Shown here in pieces: positions 43,983 to 54,800 of a stretch of DNA of 64,000 bases (position 1 is its first letter; each line of letters starts with the position of its first letter). The stretch spans positions 1-64,000 of the forward strand of contig JAEWBF010000067.1 of NCBI GenBank assembly GCA_023391285.1, in the 5' to 3' direction. The notes under the pieces are model-generated. The model did no database searches and was not told the origin of the DNA. It was given only the letters and a program-made list of their open reading frames with translations. A program made the translations under genes and the position numbers. The stretch comes from Verrucomicrobiota bacterium. Its GTDB lineage: Bacteria; Verrucomicrobiota; Verrucomicrobiia; Opitutales; Opitutaceae.

Positions 43983-46900
43983 ATGCCCCGTTCAATCGCA
44001 TTGCCCCACCTCCGGGCCGCGCGCAATCCCCTGCGCGATGCGCGGCGTCGCATTCTTGCGATCGGACGGTGTGGATTGCTGCTCGTGTTGGCTCTGGCGC
44101 TCGAGTGTGCAGCCCAACTGGACAGCGTGCGCGGGCTGCCGTTCACCCGACGTTATTCGCTGGAGGACATCGGCTATGGACCGCGCGGAGCCCGGCTCGA
44201 CTTCGATCGTTTCGGCCGCGTGGCTGTGATTCACGACGGCGTCTACGCGATCCTCAACGACACCACGTGGTCCAACATCGCCGAGCGCGGCGTCGATCGC
44301 ATCACGATGTCCAACGTCGCCGCGGCGCCCGATGGCCGCATGTATTACGGCGCGCGCGCGTCGTGGGGGCTCGCGGAAACCAAGTCCGACGGCCTGCTTC
44401 ACGCGGTTCCGCTGGTGCCGCCCGACCCGCCGGAATGGATTCGCTCGGCCTCGTTTTCCGATCTGATCGCGACCGACGACGGCATGTATTTCGTGAGCCC
44501 GAACGGAATCGCCTTCTGGGACTTCCGCCGGCAGGAGACGCAGCTCTACGAACATTCGAGAATCTCGCGCGCGTTCCGCGTGGGCAACCGGGTCTATATT
44601 TCCGCGTTCAATCAGAAACTTGGATACGTGGATGTCGCGGCGCGGGCACTGCGCAACGCCCCGCCGACCGATCTCGATGACGTGGTGGTCGAACTGGCGA
44701 CCTCCCTCGACGAAAACCGCACCCTGCTCTCGTTGCTGGACGGACGGCTCATGGTGTTCGACGGCCGGGAACTGCTGCCGTGGGAGCCGCAGGTCACGCC
44801 GTGGGGCCCGCAGGTGCGCGACGGGTTCGGCGGTCGCATTTCCGTGATTCAGCATCTGGTGGATGGCCGCACAGCCGTGGCGGTCACCGGGAAGGGACTC
44901 TTCCTTTTCGCAGCCAACGGCGAACTGCTCCTCGCGCTCACCTCGCCCGAGTATCACCGCATCACCGCCATGGCGAATCGCGAGCGCGGCGTGTTGTGGA
45001 TCGCGGCGGAAGACGGCATCGAGAAGGTGCTCTATAGCAGCGCGCTGAGCGCGTTCGGGCAGCGGCTGGGACTCACGCTCGGCTGGCCCATCGTCGAACG
45101 CTGGCAGGGACGCGTCGTGATCGCCTCCGACGGCAAGCTGTATCGCGCGCTCGACGGCCCGCCCGGCGCGCCCACTCACTTCGAGCTGTATCCATTTCAG
45201 CCCGACGGCGGTGCCTGGGCGCTCGCGGCGCGCGGTTCGCGCATGCTCGTCGGCAGCGTGGATCGCGTTTACTCGGTCCACCCCGACGGCAGTCTCAGGC
45301 CCGTCGCCGCCGTCGAAGACATGGCGCATTTGGTGATGCCCGACGCCGATCATTGCTACGCCATCGGCCGGTCGGAAATCGCCTTGCTCGAATGGCGCGA
45401 CGGCCAATGGACCGAATCAGTCCCGCGCACCCGCGGGGTTACCTATCCGTCGATCGTGCATCGCGCCAAAAACTCGGTTTGGATTGAAATGGCCGGGCAA
45501 GTCGGGCGGCTCTGGCTGAACGAGGGCAATTTGCAGCTCGATGTGGTGCCCAATTCGACGTGGACCACCCGACCGTGGGTGAATATCGGAACCGTCGACG
45601 ACATCGTGGTGCTCAGCACGGAGCATGGAGAACGACGTTTCTTCGACGAGCAGCGCAACACGTGGCGCGAAGCACCAGAGCTGCAACGTCTCCTCGAACG
45701 CTCCCCCTACTCCATCGCCCGAATCGAGAAGGACGAATCCGGCACGCTCTGGGCGACACATGACGATGGGATCGTGAAGTTTTCACCGAAGGGTGCGGAC
45801 TACGAAATCGACGCCAGCAGCTTCGACTTGATCAACGATCGCTACCCCGTCCTGCAAGTGCTGCCCGGCAACGACGTGTGGATCATCGCCAGCCAGTCGC
45901 TCTATCACGTCGAACCTCGCTGGACCTCCGAACCGAAGCCCGTTTTCAAACCGACCCTGGTCTCGTTGATCGACGCCGCGGGCTCCGAACTCCTCACGAG
46001 CTCTGCCGTGGCCGCCGCGCTGCTGCCGCTGCCGTTCGAACGGAATAGTCTCACCTTCCAATTCTTCGCCGGCAGCGATGCGAGCCGCCGTTCGCCGACT
46101 TACGAATATCAACTCACGGCTCGCGACCCGTGGACTCCGATGGCCGGCTCCCAAGTGAGCTTCCGCGGCCTGGCCGAGGGCAACTACACCCTGCGCGTCC
46201 GTTTGGCGGAAAAGCACAACATCGGCGGCGCGCTCGCGGCGATCCGCTTTCAAATCCTTCCGCCTTGGTATCGCACCTGGCCCGCCCATCTTGCGTTCGC
46301 GTTGGCCTTCCTCGGCGTGCTGTTCGGCGTGGTGCGCTGGTCGAGCTACATCGAACGCCGGCGCAATCGCGTGCTCGAACAGATCGTGCAGGAACGCACG
46401 CGGCAGCTCGAGGACACCATGGCGAAATTGAGCGAGGAAACGCGCAACGCCGCCACGCTCGCGGAACGCGACCGGCTCGCCAACGAGATCCACGACAGCG
46501 TGCAACAAGGTCTCACCGGAGCGATTCTCCAACTCGACACCACGTTGAAACTGCCCGCCGTCGGCGGCGACGTGCGATCCCGCCTGAACGTCGTTCGCAA
46601 CATGGTCTCCTACGCGCGCCAGGAGGTGCAGCACTCCGTGTGGGACATGGAATCGCCGCTGCTCGAAGGCAACGAACTCGCCGCCGCGCTTCAGAATCTC
46701 ACGGCGTTTGTGGATTCGGACGCGGTCAAGATCGATGTCACCGTCTCAGGCGATCCCTTTCCGCTGGGCCGCACGATCAACCACAATCTCCTTCGCATCG
46801 CGCAGGAGGCGACCACCAACGCGCTCCGCCACGCGAAGGCCGGAAAGGTCACGATCCACCTCGACTACACACGCGACTCGATCGCACTGACCGTTTCGGA

Positions 46901-47108
46901 CGACGGCATCGGCTTTGCTCCGCCCACGGTGCTCGAAGGCAAGGCCGGACACCTCGGCTTGCGGGGGATCCGCAACCGTGTGAAAAAACTCTCTGGCCAG
47001 CTGGCCATCGAAAGCGCGCCCGCACGGGGGACCTCGGTTCGTATTGTCGTGCCGCGGCCATGTCCCTCACCCTCTTTCAATCATGCAGAAGGAAACGACT
47101 CCGACTAG
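43983..47108 (+). CDS. Sensor histidine kinase with two-component-regulator propeller
   Basis: A membrane sensor of about 1041 residues. After an N-terminal hydrophobic segment (GLLLVLALALECAAQ) a long periplasmic part (about 45-690) carries propeller-type blades (RRYSLEDIGYGPRG, AAPDGRMYYGARASW, GTLWATHDDGIVKFSP), then the Y_Y_Y-like domain (EYQLTARDPWTPM, about 700-765) and one membrane helix (AHLAFALAFLGVLFGVV, about 775). The cytoplasmic kinase is of the HisKA_3 type: LANEIHDSVQQGLTGAIL (His about 837) and an ATPase domain (AQEATTNALRHAKAGKV, SDDGIGFAPP, HLGLRGIRNRV). ATG 43983 is chosen; a TTG at 43956 adds nine residues. Overlaps the response-regulator gene by 26 bp. Confidence 0.88.
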   Translation: MPRSIALPHLRAARNPLRDARRRILAIGRCGLLLVLALALECAAQLDSVRGLPFTRRYSLEDIGYGPRGARLDFDRFGRVAVIHDGVYAILNDTTWSNIAERGVDRITMSNVAAAPDGRMYYGARASWGLAETKSDGLLHAVPLVPPDPPEWIRSASFSDLIATDDGMYFVSPNGIAFWDFRRQETQLYEHSRISRAFRVGNRVYISAFNQKLGYVDVAARALRNAPPTDLDDVVVELATSLDENRTLLSLLDGRLMVFDGRELLPWEPQVTPWGPQVRDGFGGRISVIQHLVDGRTAVAVTGKGLFLFAANGELLLALTSPEYHRITAMANRERGVLWIAAEDGIEKVLYSSALSAFGQRLGLTLGWPIVERWQGRVVIASDGKLYRALDGPPGAPTHFELYPFQPDGGAWALAARGSRMLVGSVDRVYSVHPDGSLRPVAAVEDMAHLVMPDADHCYAIGRSEIALLEWRDGQWTESVPRTRGVTYPSIVHRAKNSVWIEMAGQVGRLWLNEGNLQLDVVPNSTWTTRPWVNIGTVDDIVVLSTEHGERRFFDEQRNTWREAPELQRLLERSPYSIARIEKDESGTLWATHDDGIVKFSPKGADYEIDASSFDLINDRYPVLQVLPGNDVWIIASQSLYHVEPRWTSEPKPVFKPTLVSLIDAAGSELLTSSAVAAALLPLPFERNSLTFQFFAGSDASRRSPTYEYQLTARDPWTPMAGSQVSFRGLAEGNYTLRVRLAEKHNIGGALAAIRFQILPPWYRTWPAHLAFALAFLGVLFGVVRWSSYIERRRNRVLEQIVQERTRQLEDTMAKLSEETRNAATLAERDRLANEIHDSVQQGLTGAILQLDTTLKLPAVGGDVRSRLNVVRNMVSYARQEVQHSVWDMESPLLEGNELAAALQNLTAFVDSDAVKIDVTVSGDPFPLGRTINHNLLRIAQEATTNALRHAKAGKVTIHLDYTRDSIALTVSDDGIGFAPPTVLEGKAGHLGLRGIRNRVKKLSGQLAIESAPARGTSVRIVVPRPCPSPSFNHAEGNDSD

Positions 47109-47721
47109 GATCCGGATCTTGCTCGCGGATGATCACATGGCCATCCGCATGGGCTTGATGACCGCGATCGGCGACGCTCCCGACATGGAGGTGGTCGCCG
47201 ACGTGGAAGACGGAGCCGAGGCGGTCGAGGCTTACCGTCGCCTTCGTCCCGATGTGGTCGTGCTCGATTTGCGGATGCACGGTATGACCGGCGTGGATAC
47301 CGTGCGCGCGCTGCGTCAGGAATTCAGCGGAGCTCGCGTTCTGATCTACAGCAACTACGCGCGCGGCGAGGAGGTCTATCAAGCGATCCGCGCCGGCGCG
47401 TCCGGCATCGTCGTGAAGGAGATGGCGCTCGATCGATTGCTCGACGCCATCCGCACGGTCCATCGCGGCGAGCAATATATTCCGCCGCAGATCGCTTCCC
47501 GCATTGGCGAACGTCTGCTCGCCCATCTCTCTCCTCGCGAGATGGAAGTGCTCCAACTCCTCGCCAAGGGCCTCAGCAACAAGGAAATTGCCGCGCAGCT
47601 CGGACTTGTGGTCGGCACGGTGAAGATTCACGTCGCCAACATCTTTTCGAAACTCGGCGTATCCGACCGCACCCAGGCGCTCGTGACCGCGGTGAAGCGC
47701 GGGATCATCGATATCGACTAG
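47083..47721 (+). CDS. NarL/FixJ-type response regulator
   Basis: A 212-residue protein: receiver domain (RILLADDHMAIRMGL, phospho-acceptor Asp in VVVLDLRMHG, about 62; Lys in GIVVKEMA) and a LuxR-type helix-turn-helix (LSPREMEVLQLLAKGLSNKE, then IAAQLGLVVGTVKIHVANIF). ATG 47083 lies inside the kinase gene's end (overlap of 26 bp) and the pair must be co-transcribed. The GTG at 47044 would add 13 residues. It is the expected partner of the kinase and likely activates genes of the locus, such as the TonB receptor; that target is inference. Confidence 0.92.
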   Translation: MQKETTPTRIRILLADDHMAIRMGLMTAIGDAPDMEVVADVEDGAEAVEAYRRLRPDVVVLDLRMHGMTGVDTVRALRQEFSGARVLIYSNYARGEEVYQAIRAGASGIVVKEMALDRLLDAIRTVHRGEQYIPPQIASRIGERLLAHLSPREMEVLQLLAKGLSNKEIAAQLGLVVGTVKIHVANIFSKLGVSDRTQALVTAVKRGIIDID

Positions 47722-47778
47722 GGGCTGCTGAACGAAACGAGCAGACCGCTGCTCGCGCCCACGGCGGTGTTCCGCCGC

Positions 47779-47809
47779 AAAAAAAGCGGCCCCGATTTCT
47801 CGGGGCCGC
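47779..47809 (-). terminator. Rho-independent terminator of the TonB receptor gene
   Basis: GCGGCCCCGA (47786-47795) pairs perfectly with TCGGGGCCGC (47800-47809); on the minus-strand transcript the loop is GAAA and seven U residues follow (A run 47779-47785 on the plus strand). It starts 15 bp after the receptor stop codon. A second small stem (GGCGG-TGTT-CCGCC) follows immediately. Confidence 0.9.
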
Positions 47810-47823
47810 GTGCTTGAGCGGTT

Positions 47824-50800
47824 TTAGAACCTGAACGTATTTGTCAGGAATATCTGTTGCGCCGGCCTGATGCGCCACGCGGCGGGTGTGCCGTCGGGCT
47901 GCACCGTGACGGGCAGCAGTTCGTTACCCACACCGACATTCTGGATGTTCAGCTGGGCATGCCAGTCGATCTTGCCGTTCCAAATCTTGCGGCGGTAACC
48001 GACCCATACGTCGAAGTCTATCTGTGCGTCATCCCTATAGGGCGCGCTGAGATCGTATTCGATATAAGTCGGCTGCTGGATCGGCTTATACGCGAGCGTC
48101 ATGGCGGACTGATAACGCGCCGCGCCACCCACGGTCCACCCTCTCAGGGCGCCTTCGGTGAAGTCGTAGTTCGTGATCAGGTTGAAGTGCCAGAGACGGT
48201 TTTCCGGGACGACCGTGCCCTGCTCGGCGATACGAGCATTCAAGTCGCCGTTGGCGTAACCATTCCAGTTATCACGCGCATTCGCGGTGCCACCAGGGCC
48301 CCAGATACGCAGGTCGCCCATCGCCGTCTCGTTCAAGCGACGATCGAAGTCCTGCAGGTATTCCGCCTGCGTCATGCTGCCACCGGGCACCGGCGTGTTT
48401 CCGAGGTTGTCGCGGTAGGACTTGATGCGGGAAGCATTGAGCGTCAGGCGCCAGTTGTTGGTGACCTGGGCGTGCAGTTCGAACTCATAACCTTCGGCGA
48501 GCAGATCCTCCGTGTAGCGGAAGTTCGCGAGGGCCGTTTCGGTGAAGTCGGTGCCATCCCAGGCAAAGCTCCACGCGGACGCCATCGTTTGCGGCAAGGG
48601 GGCCAATTCCGTCAGCCATTGATCCCACGCGTTGATCACAGCCACTTCGAGCGCTTCCGCTTGTTCGAGGGTCTGCCCGTTGAGCGGCTGGTAATCGAAG
48701 TTCCACTTCGTCGCCGGCTCGCCGGGTCCCGGCACCGGCAGGTCGCTCACGATATTGTTGCCGTAGCGCGTGCTGTTCGGATTACCGCGGGTCTCGTAGT
48801 TGTGTTTGATCTGGTGATACGCCGACGCGTAAATGCCGACGTTGTTGCCGTAGTTCCAGAACTCCAGGCCGCTCGAGGCGTTGTTTTTCACAGCGGACTC
48901 GAACTGGTTCACCTTGAGGCTATAGCGGCCATCGCGCGTCGCGAGCACGATGCCCATGTCTTCGGTTTCGCCTGACGGGAGCGGCAGTTCCTGACCGAAG
49001 TAGTCGCGGTAGATCGTGCCCGTCTGGAAGTTTTCCGACTTGTTGTAGGTCGCGCTGATGCTGATGGGCAGACGCCGCGCCCATTCGCCGACGAACGGCA
49101 GACGATCGAAGTGAGCAACGACGCCCCAGCTGCGGGAATCTTCCTCGACCGGGCCGAGGGTGGAGACGCGCGGAACGATTTGCGTGGGATCGTCGGTCGA
49201 CTCCTCGCGATTCCACTCGGTCAAGGTCTGACCGACTTCGTCGCGGCGCCAACCGGCCGTCGCAACGATGGAGTCTTCCCAGAACTTGCCCTGCCACACG
49301 ATCGCCTTGGCCTTGTTGTAACGATCATCCCAGCTCTGCGACTCGGTGAGTGCCGCGATGTTGTTCCGATCGGAATCGGTCAGCAGCGAGACCTCGCGGG
49401 TGATCCAGCCGCGGTAGTTGGCCGGGTTTTCCGATTGCGTGGACTCGACCGGGCCGCTCGGCAGTCCGGCGGTGACCTGGTTGAACCACGGATCGCCCGG
49501 ATTCACGCCCGTCGCGATCCAGGTGGAATCGAAGTAGCGGAGCGAAGCCGTGCTGCCGATTTGCGGCGCAGCGGACGGGCCGCGGATGCCCAGATCCTGG
49601 CCGAGGGTCTTGCCCTGCAGGTTGGGACCGATGTAGACGACGCGGCGCGGAACGAAGTCCGCCCAGAAGCGACCGTTGTTGTCCTTGATCTCCTGGAATT
49701 GCGGGTGGTTGTAGTAGTCGCCGGTGAACGTGCTCTTCACCCACGTCTGACCATACCGGAAGGAGTCGTCCTTCGAAACCATACCGGTCACGGTGTGCTG
49801 GCCGAGGATCTTCAGCAGCCAGTGCGAGTCCGAGCCGCGATCAAAGTCATGCGTGGCAAAAGCGGTGGCACGAAGGCTCTCGCGTTCGGCCCGCGCACGG
49901 CTCTCGCTGTTGCCGAGGCTCACGAAGGGACGGCCCGCGCCGACATTGGCCGTGCCGTCGTTATACCACCCGTTTTCGGGCGTGTTGGTGCCGTCCGTCC
50001 AACGCGAATGCACGTCGATGTTGATGCCGCTGCCCACCGGATTATACCCGCCGTCTTTGTAGGCTTCTTCGTGATAACCAATCTCGAAGCCCAGCTTGTC
50101 GTTGAAGAAGGTCTGGCTCACCGAAGCGTCGAACGTGTGGAAGTCATACCACTCGCGCTTGATGTTACCATCGAGCAGGTTGTTGTAGAAATCGAAGATG
50201 CTGGTGTCCGTGATGAACTTGTTCTTCGCCAGTGAAGCGAACGGCAGTTTCATCTCGAACGCATAATCGCGATAGCCGGGGATGCCGCGCGGGCCCGAAG
50301 GCGCGAGACCGGCGATGTTGCCGTCGCGAGCGCCATTGGCTCCGAGGCCAAGATACGTCACCGGATTCAGCGCCATCGCCGCCAGGGGCGTCGACGAGTC
50401 GCCATTGAACTGGAACACCGATCCGCCGAAGTAGCCGGCGAAGCCCGCACCTTGGCCACCGAGCAACGGCTCGAAGTTCGGATTCGGATTCGCGGGCGAG
50501 GCGGAGTCCTGACGAGTCGCGGCACCGCGGCCGGGGATCTGCCAGTTGTTATCGTTCAACCACGCCAGATTGTAGGTGGGCGTTCCGAGCCCGAACCACG
50601 GCGTGATGAAATCGATCGGGGGCATGTTGCGCGGACGATTGCTCGTCGACGAACCGAGTTCGCCGGAGAGTTTGAAGATCGTGCGAGCGTCGGCCTTCTT
50701 CAGGAAACCAGGCTCGTAACGCAGCGCGAGGAACTGCCGATTCGTGTTCTCGAAGGCAGGCTCCTGCTTGAACTTGGCTTCGTTGTGCATCAACGCGACC

Positions 50801-51483
50801 CGCACCGCGAGTTCGTCGTCCAACAGCTCCCGGTTCACGTCGAACGCACCACGGATGCTGCCGTATTGATCAACGCGCACCGAAAGTTCGGCGAAGTTGC
50901 GATAGCTCGCCTGCTTGGTGCGGGTGTTGATCACACCGCCGGCGCTGCCTTGACCGAAGAGAATGGCGTTGGGGCCGCGCTGGATGTCGACCGCCTCGAT
51001 GTTGTAACCATCCCACGGGATGTTCGTGAGATAGAGATCGCGCGTGTTGTCGGCGTTCACCAAGCCGCGCACGCGGTTGGTCGATTGCGGACTGAGGCTC
51101 GCGTTGGTGTTCGGCGCATTGCCGCCGCCCGAACCCGAGTAGTTGCCAAAGATGCCGCCGACTTCCGTGCCGAGCGTGTATTGCAGCAAGGATCGCTGAT
51201 CCGTCGCGCCGATGTCGTTGAGAAACTCCGCGTTGTAAACGGAGAGCGAGGTGCCGAGATCTCGCAGGTCGGTATTCAGGCGATTGCCCGCGAGCGTCGA
51301 CGCCGTGGAGTAACCGCTGCTCTGCTGCTCGGCCGATACTTCGAAGGGTGACAGCACCACGATCTCGTCGTCCTGGATCGGACGAGGGGCCGTGGACTGC
51401 GCCCAAGCTGTCGACGACGCGGCGGTCGTCGCCAGCAACGCATTGAGGACGTTCCTCAAATGCTTGGTTTGGCTTTTGGTCAT
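47824..51483 (-). CDS. TonB-dependent outer membrane receptor
   Basis: A 1219-residue receptor with a signal peptide (NVLNALLATTAASSTAWAQ), a TonB-box-like segment (DEIVVLSPFEVSAEQ), a plug domain (AGNRLNTDLRDLGTSLSVYN, VDIQRGPNAILFGQGSAGGV) and a long beta-barrel that ends in the aromatic terminal QIFLTNTFRF. This is the receptor style of Opitutaceae, where many copies with the SPFEV start exist. It should import an oligosaccharide or another large ligand. No SusD-like lipoprotein lies beside it. ATG 51483 fits the signal peptide; the ORF runs 68 codons further upstream without supporting features. It ends at a strong terminator and is divergent from the UnbV gene. Confidence 0.92.
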   Translation of the reverse strand: MTKSQTKHLRNVLNALLATTAASSTAWAQSTAPRPIQDDEIVVLSPFEVSAEQQSSGYSTASTLAGNRLNTDLRDLGTSLSVYNAEFLNDIGATDQRSLLQYTLGTEVGGIFGNYSGSGGGNAPNTNASLSPQSTNRVRGLVNADNTRDLYLTNIPWDGYNIEAVDIQRGPNAILFGQGSAGGVINTRTKQASYRNFAELSVRVDQYGSIRGAFDVNRELLDDELAVRVALMHNEAKFKQEPAFENTNRQFLALRYEPGFLKKADARTIFKLSGELGSSTSNRPRNMPPIDFITPWFGLGTPTYNLAWLNDNNWQIPGRGAATRQDSASPANPNPNFEPLLGGQGAGFAGYFGGSVFQFNGDSSTPLAAMALNPVTYLGLGANGARDGNIAGLAPSGPRGIPGYRDYAFEMKLPFASLAKNKFITDTSIFDFYNNLLDGNIKREWYDFHTFDASVSQTFFNDKLGFEIGYHEEAYKDGGYNPVGSGINIDVHSRWTDGTNTPENGWYNDGTANVGAGRPFVSLGNSESRARAERESLRATAFATHDFDRGSDSHWLLKILGQHTVTGMVSKDDSFRYGQTWVKSTFTGDYYNHPQFQEIKDNNGRFWADFVPRRVVYIGPNLQGKTLGQDLGIRGPSAAPQIGSTASLRYFDSTWIATGVNPGDPWFNQVTAGLPSGPVESTQSENPANYRGWITREVSLLTDSDRNNIAALTESQSWDDRYNKAKAIVWQGKFWEDSIVATAGWRRDEVGQTLTEWNREESTDDPTQIVPRVSTLGPVEEDSRSWGVVAHFDRLPFVGEWARRLPISISATYNKSENFQTGTIYRDYFGQELPLPSGETEDMGIVLATRDGRYSLKVNQFESAVKNNASSGLEFWNYGNNVGIYASAYHQIKHNYETRGNPNSTRYGNNIVSDLPVPGPGEPATKWNFDYQPLNGQTLEQAEALEVAVINAWDQWLTELAPLPQTMASAWSFAWDGTDFTETALANFRYTEDLLAEGYEFELHAQVTNNWRLTLNASRIKSYRDNLGNTPVPGGSMTQAEYLQDFDRRLNETAMGDLRIWGPGGTANARDNWNGYANGDLNARIAEQGTVVPENRLWHFNLITNYDFTEGALRGWTVGGAARYQSAMTLAYKPIQQPTYIEYDLSAPYRDDAQIDFDVWVGYRRKIWNGKIDWHAQLNIQNVGVGNELLPVTVQPDGTPAAWRIRPAQQIFLTNTFRF

Positions 51484-51844
51484 ATAGGGATTTGTGCTTG
51501 TAGTTCCAATACTCGGAAACGCCCCTGCAGCCCCGTTTCCCGAGGGAAGCGGCTCGCAGTGGCTGTGGACATGGGGTTCCGGCCACCAGATCCTTCGCGC
51601 AAGCAAGCTCACGCGCTGAATCCGGGTTTCCGTTGCGAACAAGATACCAACCGTCGGTGCGAACGGTCTACGGACCTTTTGCGACATTTAGATTGCCGCT
51701 TTTGCGTCCTTATAAACCACCTCCTAGATTTCTTATGTCTTCAGACATATAGGTTCCTATCCCCAATGACACATTGCCTCGCCCTCCCCACGCCGGTCTT
51801 TGAATTGCACTCCATTGCCGCGACAGCGCGAGGATAGCCCTGAC
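51484..51844. promoter_or_regulatory. Divergent regulatory region, TonB receptor / UnbV protein
   Basis: This 361-bp region has no convincing gene. It is AT-richer than its surroundings at 51700-51770 and contains an inverted repeat TATGTCT-TC-AGACATA (51734-51749). On the minus strand GACATA followed 19 bases later by TATAAG could be a weak promoter for the receptor, overlapping the repeat. The part next to the receptor start (51484-51690) could be a long 5' leader. Confidence 0.5.
51734..51749. promoter_or_regulatory. Inverted repeat TATGTCTTCAGACATA, candidate operator
   Basis: Two 7-base arms pair perfectly around a 2-base centre. It lies about 250 bp before the receptor start and 95 bp before the UnbV start. 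The spacing would suit a dimeric NarL- or AraC-independent regulator; the binder is unknown. Confidence 0.45.
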
Positions 51845-54800
51845 ATGCCCTTCCCCTATTTCCGCCCCCTTCTCTGCGGCGTGCTCATTGCGCTCTTACC
51901 AAGCGCTCGCGCCTCGAACGAAATCACACCCACACCTTTCTCACCGGCTTCCCAATCCCCGGGTGGCCCCCTCTTCCACTCGATGTCCCCGACAGTCACC
52001 GGACTGTCGGTCGACAATGCCTACGACGATCCCCAGATGTGGGCCTCTCGTTATCGTGCTTTCATGGGCGGCGGCATGGGCTCGGGCGTCGCTGCCGGCG
52101 ATTTCGACGGTGATGGGCTTGTTGACCTCTACGTCAGCACCAAGACCAAGCCCGGCCGGCTCTTTCGCAACCTCGGCGGTTGGAAATTCGCCGACGTCAC
52201 GGCGCAAGCGGGGCTCGCGGAGGAAACCTCCCTCGTGGGCTGGTTGAAAGGGATCGGCGGAGACAAATCGGTCATTTGGCGCCAGGGCGCCGTCTTCGTC
52301 GACGTCAATAATGACGGCTGGCTCGATCTATATATCTGCCGTAACGCCGCCCCCAACCTACTCTATATAAATCAGGGAAATGGCACCTTCAAGGAAGAGG
52401 CCCAAGCGCGTGGCTTGGATGTGAACGACGGCAGCGTCATCGGCGCGTTTTCGGATTACGACCGCGATGGCTGGCTCGACGTTTTTATCCTCACCAATCA
52501 GGTCGACGGCACCGAGCCAGGCGGTCGGCCCGACCGGCTGTTCCGCAACACCGGCGACGGCCGCTTCGTCGAAGTCACCGCCGGCTCGGGCATGTCCGGC
52601 CCGACGTTCGGCCATGCCGCCGTGTGGTTCGATTACAACGGCGATGGCTGGCCCGACCTCTACGTCGCCAACGACTTCTCCGGCCCCGATCGTCTATATA
52701 GAAACAACCAGAACGGCACGTTCACGAATGTCATCGATAACGTCGCGCCGCACACGCCCTACTCTTCGATGGGCGCGGACACGGGAGACATCAACAACGA
52801 CGGGCGTATCGACTTGCTCGTCGCGGACATGGCTACCACCACGCGCGAGAAGGACCGGCGCGGACTGGCCGCGTCCCGCAACGATGTCCTCGCCACCGCT
52901 TCGTCGGTGCAAGCCGCCCCGCAATACATGCGGAACGCGCTTCTCCTCAACGCGGGCAACGGTTTGTTCCGCGAAGCCGCCTCGTGGGCCGGCGTCGACG
53001 CCACCGATTGGACTTGGTCCATCCGCTTCGAAGATTTCGACAACGATGGCTGGACCGATCTCCACGTGACCAACGGCATGGTGCGCGAGGCGAACAACAG
53101 TGATCTCCTCGCGGAAATGATGCGCGCGCTGTCCGACACTCAACGCATCGCCGCCATCAAGAAGTCCCCGCCACTCGACGAGGCGAATCTCGCGTATCGA
53201 AACAACCGCGGCGAAGGGTTCGTGCCCGTCACCGACGAATGGGGATTGGGCGAAGTCGGAGTGAGCTTCGGGGCCGCAACCGCAGACTTCGACAACGACG
53301 GCGATCTCGACCTCGTCTATCTCAACTACAACGGCGGTCTGAGCGTATTCCGCAACGACGTCGCCGGGCAAAACCGCGTCCAGATCCGCCTCCGCGGAAC
53401 GCATTCCAATCGCTACGGAGTCGACGCCACGGTCCGCGTGGAGTCGAGTTCGGGCCAGCAAACGCAGATCATGACCGTCGCTCGCGGCTACACCTCCGGC
53501 AGCGAGCTCGTCGCTCATTTCGGCCTCGGCCAGGATACCAAAATCAAGCGGCTCACCATCGAGTGGCCCTCCGGTCGCACCCAGCAGTTCTCCGAACTCG
53601 ATGCGAACTTCGCCTATCTCGTCACCGAGCCCGAAGAATCCTCCTCGGTCGAAACGGCGGCGCCGGCTCCGCTCTTCCGCGCCGGCTCCGAAAAACTTGG
53701 GCTCACCATCACCGACGAGTCGCGGATTGCGTTCCCCGAAAAGGAGCAGGCCTTCATCCCGTTCCGCACCGATCGCCGCGGGCCGGGAGTCGCTATCGGC
53801 GACGTCGACGGCGACGGCCATCCCGATCTTCTCCTCGGCGCCACCACCGGCTCGCCAGCCCGCCTCCTCCGCTGGAATGGCGAGCGTTATGCCGAACAGC
53901 CCGTCGCCGGTCTTCCTCGCGGCAAAGTCGAGGACGGACCGCCTCTGTTGTTCGACGTCGATGGGAACGGCACGCGCGACCTCCTCGTCACGAAAGCGAG
54001 CGCCGCCTCTCCCTCCTGGCCAGCGGCCTTCCAGCCCATCCTCTACGCCAACGACGGCCGGGGCACGTTTCGCCCCACGGATGTCCTGCCGCCACTTGCG
54101 ATCAACGTCGGCGCCGCCGTCGCCGCGGATATCGACGGCGATGGCGACCTGGATCTCTTTCTTGGCGCCCGCTCCGTTCCCGGTCGGTATCCGGAAAAGC
54201 CCGACAGTGTGCTTCTTCGCAACGACGGCGGACGCTTCGTCGACCTTGCCGGCGCTTCGCCTGACTTGCAGCGAGCCGGACTCGTGACGAGCGCCCTCTT
54301 CCGCGACATCGACCAGGATGGCCGGCCCGACCTCATCGTTGCGCTCGAATGGGATCACGTTCGCTGCTTCCGCAACACCGGTGACGGCCGCTTCGTCGAC
54401 ATCACCGACGAAATTGGTTTCGCCTCGGGCGGACGCGGCTGGTGGACAAGCCTCGCCAGCGCCGATTTCAACGGGGACGGGCGCCCCGACTTCGCCGCCG
54501 GCAATGTTGGCCTCAACACCACCTACCGCGCGTCGCCTCAACATCCCGCGGTGCTTTTCTACGGCGATTTCGCGCGGAATGGCACCCGGCTCATCGCCGA
54601 AGCGGTCCACGATGGCGATCAACTCTATCCCCTGCGCCCACGCGCCGATCTCGGCGCGCGCTTGCCCTTCATCCTCCGTCAGTATCCGAAAAACAATGAC
54701 TTCGCGCGGGCGACGATGACCGAGGTCTTCGGCGAGAAGGCGCTCGCCTCCGCCGACGTTCACCGCGCCGACAACTTCTCTTCGGGCGTGTTTCTCAGCC

